Assembly (NCBI GenBank): GCA_030762175.1
Contig: CM060846.1
Location: forward strand, 232,811,512 to 232,875,511
Reading direction: 5' to 3'
DNA length: 64,000 nucleotides
Origin: Metallyticus violacea
Taxonomy: Eukaryota > Arthropoda > Insecta > Mantodea > Metallyticidae
How positions within the stretch are numbered: position 1 is the first letter of the stretch; each line of letters begins with the position of its first letter. The translations under genes were made by a program, and so were the position numbers. The notes under the pieces were generated by a model. That model saw nothing but the letters and a program-made list of their open reading frames with translations, searched no databases and was not told the DNA's origin. Shown here piece by piece: positions 34,641 through 45,945 of the stretch.

Positions 34641-35895
34641 TTGATTTGAAACGTGCCTAAAGATAAATTATAATTCTTCAAATTTGAACATCTATGAATA
34701 ATAATTTACTGCAATACATAATAAGACATATCTTAAGACAAAAATAATGATCTGACTCCTGAAGTCTGAGTATGTCTAAGTCTCTATTTTAGCACAGATT
34801 CATAAACAAATATACCAAAAGTTTTGTACAGTAAGTTATAGTTGCATTAATGCTGTCACCAATTATTGTATGTATGTAGTTTTCTCAGAAGTATTGTACA
34901 GACCAGGGTGCAAGAGGTCAAGTTCGAAAACAGCAAAACACACCTTGTTAACAGCTTGATTAACAGATATGATAAAAAGGCTGGTGTGTCTGTTTGAGGC
35001 ACATGACAGGAAATGTAGGAAATGAAAACAAATTTGCTCCACTTTTAATCCAGATTTATGAGTTTCACTAATGTTATCTGAAGTTGGACCTTACTCTGCA
35101 AGTAGATCATTTTTTTTTATCTTTAGTGGTATATAAATAAATCAACATTTCATTTTCACAGGAAATTTATATATAAGACTTAAAGATAAACTAGAAAAGC
35201 AATGGCAATAGGATTAACATTATGTCTTCTAAAACTATACTGTGAATCGCATAAATAATTCCATGTAAAAAATTTGAATATAATTTTTAAAAATGTAACA
35301 TAATTTTCTATGATTTTTATATATGACCAATCTTCAAGCACTATCAATGGTGGGTTATGGTCTCCATACTATTTATGGGAAAGTCTAAAAGAATAAGTTT
35401 ATAAAAGTAATAACCATATGCTGGAGAATTAGGACAACACTCAAAGGTAAAGTGCATCAATTTTAAACAATGAACTTCCACTTTTGAGAAAAAATTTTAC
35501 ACAGTTGTCAAAGATACATGCATAAGAATGAGCAACATTTTCTGCATTAGCTGAATAATTGCCAATGATGAAAGCCAGTTTTATTAAATTTTCTACTCAC
35601 TTGGTCTGCATAGCATATGGAACATCTTTGTAGCAAAATATTATGTAAATAATTTCAATGCATTTATCACAGAAATATGTAAAGGAAATAAATTATGTAT
35701 AAAATTAAATTGCATTTATAATCTTCAAATGGAAAGATCTAAATGCAGAGAAGTTATTTCTGCTATTTCTGCACATTCCATTTGCATATTTAAACAATGC
35801 CAGCCATCGTCATATCAGAAATATTTTATGTTTTGAAATATGGATATTAACATGCAATCAAGTGGCATGTGTCACATAAAGAATATAATACTGTG
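34641..35895. other. No gene recognised (3' flank of PIF1)
   Basis: AT-rich sequence downstream of the PIF1 stop codon. No transposon could be identified. Confidence 0.45.
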
Positions 35896-35901
35896 TTTAT
35901 T
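35896..35901 (-). terminator. Candidate poly(A) signal for PIF1
   Basis: AATAAA on the minus strand about 45 bases after the stop codon. In AT-rich DNA such hexamers also occur by chance. Confidence 0.45.
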
Positions 35902-35946
35902 TGATTAGCTTTAATACAAGGCACATGATAATGGTGTAGCCCTATG

Positions 35947-36165
35947 TTATTTCTTTCTGCCCAGAGGTATGATTTCCATTAGTTGCATGTTTTTTCTAAG
36001 CTTTTTGTAGAAAGACAGAACTTCAGGATTTGCCCACACATGTTTTGGATCAAAATCAAGGACTCTCAGAGATTTAAGACTTTTAGCTCTTGACAATGCC
36101 ACATATGCCTGTCCTGGTTCAAAAACTCGAGCAAGTGACATTTCTACGCAGTCCAAAGTAAGACC
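35947..36165 (-). CDS. PIF1: PIF1 helicase, last coding exon
   Basis: PIF1 is a 5'-to-3' SF1B DNA helicase acting in mitochondrial and nuclear genome maintenance (G-quadruplexes, telomeres, replication forks). This exon follows a TTGTTTCAG acceptor and starts in phase 0 with [15 protein letters not shown], completing motif [13 protein letters not shown] (motif VI) comes next, then LRVLDFDP and a short basic tail ending at TAA (35949-35947). Its 72 residues end soon after motif VI, like animal PIF1 and unlike the Helitron or bacterial-type relatives. The frame has no stops or shifts, in contrast to every transposon ORF nearby. It joins exactly to the exon at 46766-46911. Confidence 0.93.
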   Translation of the reverse strand, partial: GLTLDCVEMSLARVFEPGQAYVALSRAKSLKSLRVLDFDPKHVWANPEVLSFYKKLRKNMQLMEIIPLGRKK

Positions 36166-36559
36166 CTGAAACAACATAAATAAATGAGTGAATGCAACAT
36201 CATAATCAAAATTTACTACATGCCATGCCTACCATTTTAGCAATTTACTTAGTATTTGGAATACCTCAAGATATCTTTATTTTTATTTCCCAGTGGTGGC
36301 TGTTGATTAGCTGTACTACACCACTTAAAACATCACTTTCAATCTATCATCAGATGTACAAAAACCATTCTTATTTCTATGGTTTAAAGAACTGCTGCTC
36401 TAGTGGGCTTCCAGAATATGTCCTTATAACTCACATGGGGTTTTGCATCTCAGCCAAGACCAGCTTCCCTTCCCACTCAGGGTCACCTGCCAGCCTGTCC
36501 TTCAACTTCTGAGCAGTTGCCAGTCTACATTAATGTCCAAGGACTTTAGAGCAACATAT

Positions 36560-36895
36560 TTTTGTTTGTAAATTGAAATTTTATTATAAATATGAATCAG
36601 CTCAACCCATTTGTGAGGAATTTATCTGAAAGTTCCCTGGGCAATTCACTCCTTCCAGAACTGCAATTCGTGATCTTGTGAATAAATTCCATACTACTGA
36701 TTTAGTGCAAAACAAGAAGCATATGCAAAGATGTACAGTTTTAACAGAAAAAAATTGGATGAAATCGGCACAAATCTTAAATGTTCGCCAACAAAATCAC
36801 TATAAAATTAGCAAAACAATTTGGGGTTTCAGTGTCTTCTGCACATACAGCAACAAAACTGTTAAAACTCAAACCTTACAAGTTTATCAAAGAAA
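36560..36895 (+). pseudogene. Mariner-like (DUF4817-type) transposase, N-terminal fragment
   Basis: Plus-strand scraps: RTAIRDLVNKFHTTDLVQNK (about 36665-36725), a RCTVLTEKNW block, then VSSAHTATKLLKLKPYKF split across a frameshift at about 36830-36895. This is the helix-turn-helix region of insect Tc/mariner-like transposases. The matching catalytic piece lies at 38120-38350, with a LINE fragment between. Confidence 0.65.
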
Positions 36896-36899
36896 TATG

Positions 36900-37500
36900 A
36901 AAGGTATGATGAAGAGTACAGGAAGGCAAAGAGATGAGTTTTAAGGCAGTTGAGAAAATGGAAGTATAGGGGTGATAAGGGAGAAAGGGATAATTTTATG
37001 ATTGAAAGGTCGGGATATTAAGTGCTTATGAAAGTAAAAAAGAAAGAGTGGCAAGGAAAGATGTCAGAAGTTATATGAGGCAGCAAGAGTCAAAGATAGT
37101 GAAATGATTTGGGAATGTTCAAGGGCGGAGTAAGAGAGAATAACATTAAGTGCGGAAGGTTGGATAAGATATATTATATAAGTTATGAGTAATGAAAAAT
37201 GTATATTTTACTGAGCAATTAGACAGGTTGATAGGGGGTAGATGAAGTTTGTGAACAAATCAGAAGACTAAAAAGGAATAAAGCAAGTGGAGTAGATAGA
37301 ATTTCAGGAGAATTTTGAAAAGCATTGAGCTTAGATGAGAATAGATTGTGTCTATTAGTTAAGATACTAAATTTCATTTTTAAAGGAGGCAGTGCCCCAA
37401 GGACTTAGAGAATAGCAACGGGTGCTAATATTTAGGGAGAAGCTGGGAATGCTGTGATGGTTCAATCTACTGAGTTAAATTACAGGGAAAAGGATGTTGA
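36900..37500 (+). pseudogene. LINE ORF2 fragment before the catalytic core
   Basis: Frames give a KKKEWQ-KMSEV-segment (about 37040-37080), a VDEVCEQIRRLKRNKASGVD block (37240-37300), ISGEF (37300-37318) and ILNFIFKGGSAP (37366-37400). These are the linker and fingers of a non-LTR RT. Stops occur throughout. The type resembles the C-terminal piece at 56.98-57.62 kb, possibly the same family. Confidence 0.6.
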
Positions 37501-38119
37501 ATGTTAAATCAAGAAAAGACATGATGGAAATTGAAAGTGGCTAAAAAGATTTGTAAGCAAGGAAAAGAAGAAAGTGTAGAGTGTGAGGAGGCCAGTTTTA
37601 AATAGTAGGAAGAGGCCTATAACTCGAGAACTGCAGTGTTTGGGTATATCTGGCCCCAGGAAACACAGTAGCTTACGGTAGTAAAGTACAGTGAGGTATA
37701 TTTGCTTAATATATCGGTTATTAAATTTTGATGCACCTAGGGCCTTCTGCAATTCCAGAAGGCACTGATCATACTTATTATACTTTAATTGGCTTTTTAT
37801 GTTAATTTTGTTATAAATATTTTCTATGCAGATGTAGTTTATATGGGAATATTTGTAATAAATTTCAATTTTAGTATAATACTTGAACCCAAGTTTTCTG
37901 GATGTTCCAGTAGGAAACTGTTAATGAGTCGAAGACAAGTAAGTAAAATTATAGGAAAATGTATTGAAAAGGTATAATTTCTTAAGTGATGTAATTTATG
38001 AGATTATGAAACTAGCCTAAAAAATATGGTGGAAAAAATGTAAATTTAATTGTAATGTTATCTGTTGAAATAAATTCGTTCATAAAAGTGTACCTGTGTC
38101 CATTGTCTATGACAAGGTG

Positions 38120-38350
38120 ATCCCATAGCAATGTGCATTACGGTGAAAGGTTTCATCCATCAGTAAGTGAAAGGTTAGTTGACCTAGAGCTTGCATTCAT
38201 TTCAGATGAGGTGTGGTTCTACCAAACTACAGGCTTGACTGACTATGTGACAAGTCCAGCTGCCGACAAGCAAAACCCCATGCAAGCAGCAAGGATATAT
38301 TCTGGCAGCACTGTAGCTATTGTGCTCATCAAAATGGTTGCTTTACAAAT
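38120..38350 (+). pseudogene. Mariner-like transposase, catalytic fragment
   Basis: The frame 38133-38396 contains ERFHPSVSERLVDLELAFIS and DEVWFY. DEAWF-like is the first catalytic Asp block of DUF4817-type transposases. The DKQNP segment corresponds to the NSQN-R-W--ENP region. With 36560-36895 it outlines one transposase interrupted by a LINE insertion. Confidence 0.6.
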
Positions 38351-38562
38351 CATTTGTTTTCATGCAATCTTTATCCTGAATAGAAAATTCTGGTTATAAA
38401 AGTGTGAATTTTATTTTGCACCTTGTGTCATATTTTAATTTTTTTTAAAGTTTTAGGATTTTTTCAAATTTCACATTCATTTTTTTCAAGTTTCACATCT
38501 TATTTTTTATAATTATTTCACTTATTAGGTACTATTCAGCTCAATTTCCATAATTATGTACT

Positions 38563-38585
38563 ATATTATTATTATTATTATTATT

Positions 38586-38632
<47 letters not shown>
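38563..38632. repeat. (ATT)n/(AAT)n microsatellite, internally inverted
   Basis: A run of ATT units turns into a run of AAT units, so the tract can fold on itself. Confidence 0.95.
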
Positions 38633-38633
<1 letters not shown>

Positions 38634-39111
38634 CAAAATATTATTAAATTAAATTTTATGCACTCATTTTTAGCCAATTGTAATAATTGACATTCTTCAT
38701 TTTGATGTTATTAACAATGAAAACAAAAATACTTCTATCACCGTGCACTTATATGAAGAAAGCAAACATGCCACTTGACAATCTACAAGTACATATTGAA
38801 AGTCAATGTTTTACTACTTATTGTTGCAATATGTGTTTTAATTATTTTCACTGCCACACTAAGTGAAAAATTTTCAAAGAGGAAGGTTTGGTTTTCTGTT
38901 CCTGTTGTTTTATTCAGCCATGCCTAAAATAAAACTAAATAAATCATTCCAGAGGCAGATTGTATATGAAGTCAAAAGTTTTTTTTTTTAAAATTTATAT
39001 TTTGATGGTGAAATATAATTTTGTAAGATGTGTGAATAAACAAAGATATTGGCTGAAAGAATGTTCACAATGTAGAAGCATGGAGGTTATGACAAACCTA
39101 CATGGGCAGTG

Positions 39112-39160
39112 CAACTTGCAAGTAACCTCAGTAGTAAAAACTGGTGTTAAACGGGAAATT
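39112..39160 (+). mobile_element. SINE family 1, tail fragment
   Basis: GTAACCTCAGTAGTAAAAAC followed by GGTGTTAAAC matches the last 35-40 bases of the family. Confidence 0.55.
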
Positions 39161-39952
39161 TTTTTTAAAAAAATGAATAAAAAAATAATAAATGAAGAAG
39201 AAGAGGGGAAAAAAAGTAAGCTGAAATTTGCACAACCTTCACTAGAACAAAGTTTTTTCATGAAGGACAATAAATTGTAATTTTTACAGACTACTGAGAA
39301 GCTCTAGTTTCTGTGAACATCCAATTTAGGACACCAAACAATGCTAAATTTAAGAGCTTTCTGGAATTACATCTTGGACAACCTGCCCCAGATGAATCAA
39401 CTCTTTGGTAGAACTATCTGTCATTATGTTACAACACCAATAACAAAGATATGTGAGATATATGGAAAGAAGATATTTGTATCTATCAACAAAACCAGCA
39501 ATGTAGAAAATCATTACATAGCTAACATTGTCATTAGTACTTTGGAGATTGATGGACCAGGTAAAGTGTTTGAATGAAATAATAGACACCATTAATCCCT
39601 CCACAATTTTCTGACTCTTTGAAATGCACATGTTTTTGTTACAGCCTAAGGATATAAGGCATGATGGCATTTTGCTTTCTATGATTTGATGCAGTACCAC
39701 ACATTGTCAAAGCAGGAAAAGTCGATACAGGCTTTATACTCAAAAATGATGCACATTACTTGCTTAGTGAACACTATGCATAGGGTGGCTGAGATAATCA
39801 ATTTTCCTCCAGTGCATGCCCTTGTGCCAAAGACAAAGAAAAATTTTGTCAATGCTCCCACTCATAAAGTACTCTTCAAGTCCATGACTCCCAGTGTTCC
39901 ACTTCAACCAGAATTTGTTATCCCCTGCTGGGGTGCTACCATGCTACCATGG

Positions 39953-40137
39953 CTGCCTGTGGTGCCTCAGTAGTAAAAATGGGCTGGAGGCATGGAGTTC
40001 AATTGGTACCTAAAAGACCTGGAACATTATTACTTATAAAAATACTTTCCCAATTTATCTTGTCATTTCATTTAATGTGTCATCAATGCCATTGCCAATG
40101 ATGGCTCAGAAGTAAAAATGAGTGTTAAATACTATTA
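39953..40137 (+). mobile_element. SINE family 1, rearranged 3' parts
   Basis: GCCTGTGGTGCCTCAGTAG (39957-39975) is followed by a second partial copy with GGTACCTAAAAGACCTGGAA and AAAATGAGTGTTAAATAC. The insertion interrupts the hAT fossil. Confidence 0.7.
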
Positions 40138-40420
40138 AAAATTCCAGACAGTGAAACCTGTTATTGAAACAGTAAATTCTCATGAAGCTAGTGCAATTGA
40201 ATCTGCCAAGACACTATTTTTAAACAGTGAAATTGAAGGACAGCTGGCTTTATAAGAGCAAACTTCAGTTCCTTAACACACAAGTTTACAGGAGAAAGGC
40301 GAAACCTCAAAAGTCTGTAGATTTAGTTAAAAATTGCATCTGATTTGAAAAATGTAGGGGAAGAAGTTGGAAGAAGAAAATCAAAAGCCTTGTAAACAAA
40401 AACTCGGGATATGAAACTTT

Positions 40421-40626
40421 ACATGTATAATTCTTGAAGTTGCTTACAGTGAAGTCTTCATATTTAAAATGATACACTGTGGGTAACTTATTAACACACT
40501 TCACTCACTATATTTTCCTAAGTTGGAACAATGTTTCCGGAACTGGGTTTCTGAAACATTGTTTCAACTTAGGAAAATATAGCGAGTGAAGTGTGTTAAT
40601 AAGTTACCCATAGTGTATCATTTTAA
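40421..40626 (+). mobile_element. Foldback element FB1 (PLE-derived type)
   Basis: A 206-bp insertion is flanked by a perfect 12-bp direct repeat ATATGAAACTTT (40409-40420 and 40627-40638). After a lead with ACAGTGAAG (40445-40453) it consists almost wholly of an inverted repeat. The arms 40459-40537 and 40553-40631 (79 bp, 3 mismatches) surround a 15-base loop. The right arm begins GAAACATTGTTT, in the place of the hammerhead 3' core in related copies. It lies inside the hAT fossil, which proves it inserted there. Confidence 0.85.
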
Positions 40627-40840
40627 ATATGAAACTTTGTTTCATTTTTCTCAAGTGCTAACGGATAAATCATTTGATACTTCCTGTGTTGAAGAACTTA
40701 TGCCACTGATTTACTTCATTTCAAGCATGTTCCACTTATGTCAACAGATGTGGAAAAGAGTTTTTCCAAATGTAAAAATATGCTTTGAGAACCTTTGCTG
40801 ATTATGACCTAATGACATAGTTCTGAAAAATATAAGATTT

Positions 40841-41121
40841 TTACATCTAAAATTTGCATGTATCTTCAAAGAATTAGGCTTCTTAAAGCAGAAAAATTTA
40901 TGTATTAAGTAAATTATTTAATTGTTAGTTTCAGTTCCAACCTTACAGAAGCAAGAATATTGCCATACTGTCGTACCTAGAAATTAAGAAAATAGGATTT
41001 TGAGGCCAATTTAGGTAATTTTATTGAATATTCAGGAAATTTTATAGATAATTTTTCAATCATCTTTAGGTCATCAACATTCATAGTCATTATTAGGTTA
41101 TTGACCAAACAGATTCAAATA
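40841..41121. other. No gene recognised
   Basis: AT-rich sequence; possibly hAT 3' remnant at the start. Confidence 0.35.
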
Positions 41122-41590
41122 TTTAAAAACATATATTTCTGGCCATTAAAATTGCAACACATTGTCAAAGTGTTTATAATAGCGATGCTAAAATGATGTT
41201 TTGTCTTCTCATTCAGACTTAAAAACATATACCTCTGACCATTAAAATTGCAACACATTGTCAAAGTGTTTATAATAGCGATGCAGAAATGATGTTTTGT
41301 TTTCTCATTCAGTTGTTTGATAGTGCAACTGGAATTCTTAACATGTGTGTTATTCTATCTCAATTCATGATCTCATATTCATTTCACAGTGGATGCATTT
41401 CATCCAACATAAGCACCAGTTTTCCAGAATGATATCCTGTACTTTGAATAAGTCACAATTCTTCGCAATCAAACTCAAGACACCTGCTGGTAGAGCTATC
41501 ATATTTTTGATGAATCATACTTGTTTCTTCTGAGAAAATGTGTGGTTGGTTTAATGCATCTCTTATGGACTTTGCAATTTTAATGGCTAG
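41122..41590 (+). mobile_element. Small Tc1/mariner-like element with duplicated left terminus
   Basis: A 96-bp block carrying (G/A)CCATTAAAATTGCAACAC occurs twice in direct tandem (about 41122-41217 and 41218-41313). An inverted form, TTGCAATTTTAATGGC, lies at 41572-41587. Similar CCATTAAAATTGC ends occur in insect Tc1/mariner elements. The interior has no recognised transposase, so this is probably a MITE or deleted copy. Confidence 0.5.
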
Positions 41591-42243
41591 CAGTGCAAAA
41601 GAATCCATTTTGAAAGTATATAGAGCATTCTTTGGAAATAAAACAAATATGAACATAAGGTTAATGACTAATTTTGGATAAATTTGGTTCATTCTTCTAG
41701 GCTCATTTATGTATGCACACTCAATTGGTAAGACAGCTAACACTAGTGAGGCACAATGAACTGGTATCAAATTATAAAGTTGCTTTCATTACCATTTACA
41801 GCAAAGGAAGTTAGCCATTCAAAGTACTGTTTAAACCACCACCACCACTGACTGAGATTCTATTACAGGTTTTCCCTTGGTTCTTTATGTGAATGTCTGG
41901 GAAACTTAGGCAACAAATTCCCCTTGCTGGCTACAATGAAGGCCTCATTCATTATGAATTGGAAATGTACTAGTGAATGTTGGCAAGATACAAATGCATT
42001 TGGTATATTTACGCATATATGCTCATAAAATTCCTTCTATAAATAAATAACATCATTGAAATATTTCACATTTATTAAGCTAATGAAACAAAAATGAATG
42101 TATAAGGTATATATCTGTATGCATAGTCTTAACCCTTAGGTTCATTGTGACTGCTTTTTATGGATATATTTTAAACTTTTCATTAGTCACTATTTTATTG
42201 CTTGACTTTTACAATTTTACATAAACTGAAATGCCTTGCCACA
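41591..42243. other. No gene recognised
   Basis: AT-rich intronic sequence of PIF1. Confidence 0.45.
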
Positions 42244-42268
42244 TGATGATGATGATGATGATGATGAT
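42244..42268. repeat. (GAT)n microsatellite
   Basis: About eight GAT units. Confidence 0.9.
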
Positions 42269-42740
42269 AACAATAATAATACATTTTATTGATTTCCAGC
42301 TCCAAACAAACATTATACACCAGGATTAAGTAATATAGACAGGGTGGAGGTGTTTTAAGTACAAGGATGGCAATATATAGGAATATTCTTAGTTTAGACC
42401 GAATCTTAAAGAGGGTGTTGTACCAGCAATATTTCCTAATTTACCACAATACAGCTAAAACAGAGGTCAAGAGAACAAGGGACCCACAGTGTAAGAAAAC
42501 TGGAAGAACTGATGAGGAAAGAAAAGAAGTTGAACAATCGTTAAATTAAGATTTTATAAGTGATTTTTGAATAATCAAAAATACGAGATTGAGGCGAAGC
42601 TATTAAACATTTTACTGAAAAATAAATGCTTGCAATTTCAGGAAATTAACATAATTTGTTTTATAGATTAGAAATCAATGAAGAGTCAAAAGTGGAGCAC
42701 AGTGTTAAAATAAATAATGAAATAATTTTTTTTTCCTTCC
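42269..42740. other. No gene recognised
   Basis: AT-rich PIF1 intron sequence with one 60-codon ORF lacking any known domain. Confidence 0.4.
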
Positions 42741-42749
42741 AATTTTTAA

Positions 42750-44320
42750 AATATTCAGGAAACAATACATTGAAAACAAGTATAACAGTAGATAACATAT
42801 TTTATAATGCTAAAAACATTCCTGTGACTTCACTTCCAATGAACAAGGAATCATTCTGAGTTAAAAACATTTAAAATATTGACACAATAATAAAACACTC
42901 TTAATGTTTCACTCCCAAAATTAAAAAATTCAGAACATGTTTCTTGAGACCTTTGCTCACATTGTCAACTGTTGAACGAATGGTGCATGGTGGATCATAT
43001 TAGGTTGGAAAGGAAGGCAATTGTGGTGAATCTGGTGGTCTCTTGATGAACTTGTACAAAATGTTATCTGTTTTCGGAATGTCAAAATTCATAACTTTAA
43101 GTTCATATTTTTTTTATGAAAATCTTTTCCCATATGTCAAGTTCCTTGGGATGTAGAAAAGATTTTAATAAAGAGATGCCTTTTTCTATTTCATGATTAT
43201 CATTCCAGAAATGTGCTGCTACGGCTCATTTTTCTATCTGTTTGTAACGGATATTTCTCCAGTGTACCTTCAATCTCATGCCTATATTTCTCTTGGTCTT
43301 GCCTATGTATATTTTTTCACAGTCTTTACAATCGATCTGGTATATATCTGATTTTTCTTCTTTGGGTTTGGAATCTGCTTTATTCAACTTTAAATAATTT
43401 GCCAACACTGTATCTGTTGTGAGATGGTAATGTAATGTAATACTGATTGAACTTTTTTTTAAATTTACGGTTGGCTTGTGGGTAGTAATTGAATTTTTTA
43501 TAAGTTTTTTCTTTTGATAAGGTAGTCAAAGTGGTAATTTGGTTAATATCCTTTTGTTTTAGGAAACTTTTAATTTTGTGATCAATCAAGTGTTTTTTGA
43601 ACCCATTAGAAATGGCTGTTTCTATTATATGTAGGTATTCTTTTTTATATTCTTCTTTATAAGTGGTACATTAACTGATCCGTATACCATGCTGTTTAAA
43701 GCTGCTTCTTTATGAGGTCTTGGGTTAAAACTATGGGCTTTAATATAATTGTCAGTGTGAGTATTCTTTCTGTGAATGCCAAATTCTAATTTGTTTTTAC
43801 ATTTTATTATCTTCAAGTCCAGAAATGGTAATATGTTATTCGTTTCAATTTCTATAGTAAATTTAACTGTGGTCCCTGTAAGTTTGATAATTTTAGTGCA
43901 TCTTCTACCAATCTCTTTGACACAAAAAGCAAATACATCTACATATCTATACCAGATCTTGAAGATGTAGGGGAAGGCTTTAGTGATAAGTGTTTCAAAA
44001 GAACTCATAAATAAGTCAGCTAGGAACGGTGAAAGAGGGCTGCCCATTACTAATCCTGATTTTTGTTTGAAATATTTTCTTTCAAATGTGAAAAAGGCTT
44101 GATTTAAGCAAAGTTCAATGAGTTTAATATACTCCTTGATATGTGTTTCTGTTAGATGGGATGCTTGTAAACATTTTCTTAGAAGCGTTACTGTTTTATT
44201 TTGTGGTATGCTGAGAAACAAGTTTTTTTACACCAAATTAAACCAAAGTATCATTGGGACACAATTTGGAATAATTGATTTTGTTAATATGATCCATAAA
44301 GTTATTCAAACTTAAACTGT
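42750..44320 (-). mobile_element. Penelope-like element, family D, copy 1
   Basis: On the minus strand from 44310: INKINYS, NDTLV, then the frame 44221-43628 with IPQNKTVTLLRKCL, KSGLVMGSPLSPFLADLFMS, the catalytic region RYVDV (YVDD expected) and NILPFLDLKIIKCKNKL. A linker precedes a clean GIY-YIG segment (frame 43408-43229: SDIYQIDCKDCEKIYIGKTK). PLE tail and 3' sequence follow down to about 42780. A lead-like motif GGAAAC-ATTGAAAAC stands at 42758-42778. The RT half upstream of 44320 is missing. It is about the same family as 52083-54604. Confidence 0.85.
43625..44221 (-). pseudogene. PLE reverse transcriptase, damaged active site
   Basis: 198 open codons cover the palm and part of the thumb of a Penelope-type RT. 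The fingers end in MGSPLSPFLADLF, as expected. The catalytic YVDD is YVDV with disrupted sequence after it, so metal binding would fail even though the frame is open. RK-THTDNYIKAHSFNPR marks the C-terminal end. The open length suggests a fairly recent insertion, compared with the PLE array at 20-24 kb. Confidence 0.85.
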
Positions 44321-44698
44321 TAATTTTGGAAAAGTGTTAAATTTCCTGAAAAGCAGCACTTTATTCTCAAAACTGGGCTGTTAAAAAAAAAAATCAATTT
44401 TTAATTTTATTAAATATTTAAGCTAAAATAAAATAAAATTTCCAACAAATATCAAAAATAAATTTTAACACACTCTAACCAATAACAACTTCTAAATTTA
44501 TAAACTTTTAACCAACAATTAAATCTGTTTTCAGATAAAAAGAAATATTCACATAACAGTATATATATATTCTTCTATATTTCTCGAGTAATCTATACTA
44601 AATTTAATCCCATGTTTAACAGTTGCAATTCTTTTTTGAAAAGTGTTTATTTGAATGGTTTATGACATTTTCTATTTTGTGTTTTATTTTTTTTTTTC
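44321..44698. other. No gene recognised
   Basis: Very AT-rich PIF1 intron sequence. Confidence 0.45.
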
Positions 44699-44967
44699 CA
44701 CCGCCATGGATGGCCAAGGTTAAGGCGTAAACTCATGAGTGGGAGGTCTGGGGTTCGAATACCAAGACCGTCCTTTCTGACTGAGGTTTTTTTCAGGTTT
44801 TCCTCAGTCCTCATAAATGGCAAATGCCAGGGAGTTACCATAAACTTAGGCCTGGAACATTTCCTTCTTTAAAAAAATCCTTTCCTATTATATCATTTCG
44901 TTTCATGTATCATCAGTGTCACCGCCTGTGGTGCCTCAGTAGTAAAAATGGGCGTTAAACACTATTC
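44699..44967 (+). mobile_element. tRNA-derived SINE, family 1
   Basis: Head CCGCCATGGATGGCCAAGG with box B GGGGTTCGAATACC, then the family body and tail GCCTGTGGTGCCTCAGTAG. Confidence 0.9.
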
Positions 44968-45339
44968 AAACAAAAGTTCTTTTGAATTTATTTTCTAATT
45001 ATATTCTTCTATTGTTTCTGTCTAAAATTGTTTAGTTTTTTATTTATAATCCCAAATTTTTTGTTTAACTCGGGCATTTCTAACCTGGAAAAAAGTGATT
45101 TGCTCAACAATAATTTGTTACATTATACTACATTTCACTATGAAAATTCCAGCTATTCAAAACTATAATGCCAGTGTTGCACAGATATATAAATCAGAAA
45201 AGAAAATCTTAAAATAAATGGTATGTTCAGTCTCCATTCTACTACATATGGTAAGCTTAGGTTCAATACTGATTTCACATTTCTACTAAATATTAGTGAC
45301 AGGTCAGACTGGGTGAATGTAGGGGATTTTGAGTCCATT

Positions 45340-45510
45340 TTGATTGTGATTTTTTATTAGATAATATAAGTGAACCTGTTTTCTTAAATGTTTGTGGGTA
45401 TGCATCTCACAAAGTGTCATTAGCATTAAATTGTGAGCTATGTGTTTCTCTTCTCACTGGAGATGAAGATGTGGCATATACGAATGTTTCAATGTCTTGG
45501 ATGGAGGTGA
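45340..45510 (+). pseudogene. Possible DNA-transposase scrap
   Basis: A frame reading NVCGYASHKVS--LNCELC--LL (about 45390-45465) resembles the GY--HK---C--C-L stretch near the end of P-element- or hAT-type transposases. No other block was found nearby. Confidence 0.3.
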
Positions 45511-45674
45511 GTTTACAGTACCTCAAACTTTTGCAAATTTGTATTGGAAAATACATATTTTCAATCGCAATTATGAAGTATTGTTAATGAAAGCTATAAT
45601 ATTTAACACTTCAATAAAACAAATTTTCGATGTGTTTTCATCAATAGTGTACTGCTGAAAATAAGCAGATGCTT

Positions 45675-45933
45675 AATTGATATCATTGTATGATTCAGTT
45701 GAACTGCACACTCTTAAAGCTTCACTTACTTTCCATAAATGTATGGAACCGGTTCAACCGGTTCAACTGAAGAGTTGAACTTTAGCCTGGCTGAAGATGG
45801 GAACTAAATGTTCTCGAAACCGGTTCCATACATTTATGAAAAGTGAAGCTTTAAGAGTGTGTAGTTCAACTGAATCATACAATGATATCAATTAATATGA
45901 TTGGCTTCACTGTGCAAGTTCCAATTTACATTT
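45675..45933 (-). mobile_element. Foldback element FB2 (PLE-derived type)
   Basis: A 259-bp insertion is flanked by a perfect 12-bp direct repeat AAGCAGATGCTT (45663-45674 and 45934-45945). Read on the minus strand it starts with the lead GGAACTTGCACAGTGAAGCC, then an inverted repeat. The arms are 45673-45754 and 45818-45895, identical except for one base and a 4-base indel. The 63-base tip contains the hammerhead-like core at 45791-45827 and duplicated ACCGGTT motifs. Architecture and lead motif match FB1 and FB3. Confidence 0.88.
45791..45827 (+). ncRNA. Hammerhead-like core in FB2
   Basis: CUGAAGAUGG is followed by a stem of GGGAAC with GUUCUC around UAAAU, then GAAAC-CGGUUCC. All invariant positions of CUGANGA and GAAA are present. 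The usual cleavage triplet is GUU here rather than GUC. The self-complementary ACCGGU could allow pairing of two motifs. Whether it cleaves is unknown. Confidence 0.5.
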
Positions 45934-45945
45934 AAGCAGATGCTT

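Larger units (their letters stand above)
38922..40840 (+). pseudogene. hAT-type transposase fossil, multiply interrupted
   Basis: A single transposase can be followed on the plus strand. It begins with MPKIKLNKSFQRQ (38922), then an FCKMCE zinc-finger region (about 39015-39050). Next are KFKSFLELHLGQPAPDESTL (39348-39410), the INKTSN-ENHYIANIV-TL block (39484-39545), and MMHITCLVNTMHRVAE (39745-39795). Then come FKSMTPSVPL and VIPCWG (39878-39935), a SAKTLFLNSEIEG segment (40207-40245), and the dimerisation motif VPLMSTDVEKSFSKCKN (40730-40785). SINE tails at 39112-39160 and 39953-40137 and a foldback element at 40421-40626 lie inside it. Frameshifts are frequent. hAT elements normally duplicate 8 bp; the outer ends were not located. 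Confidence 0.78.
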
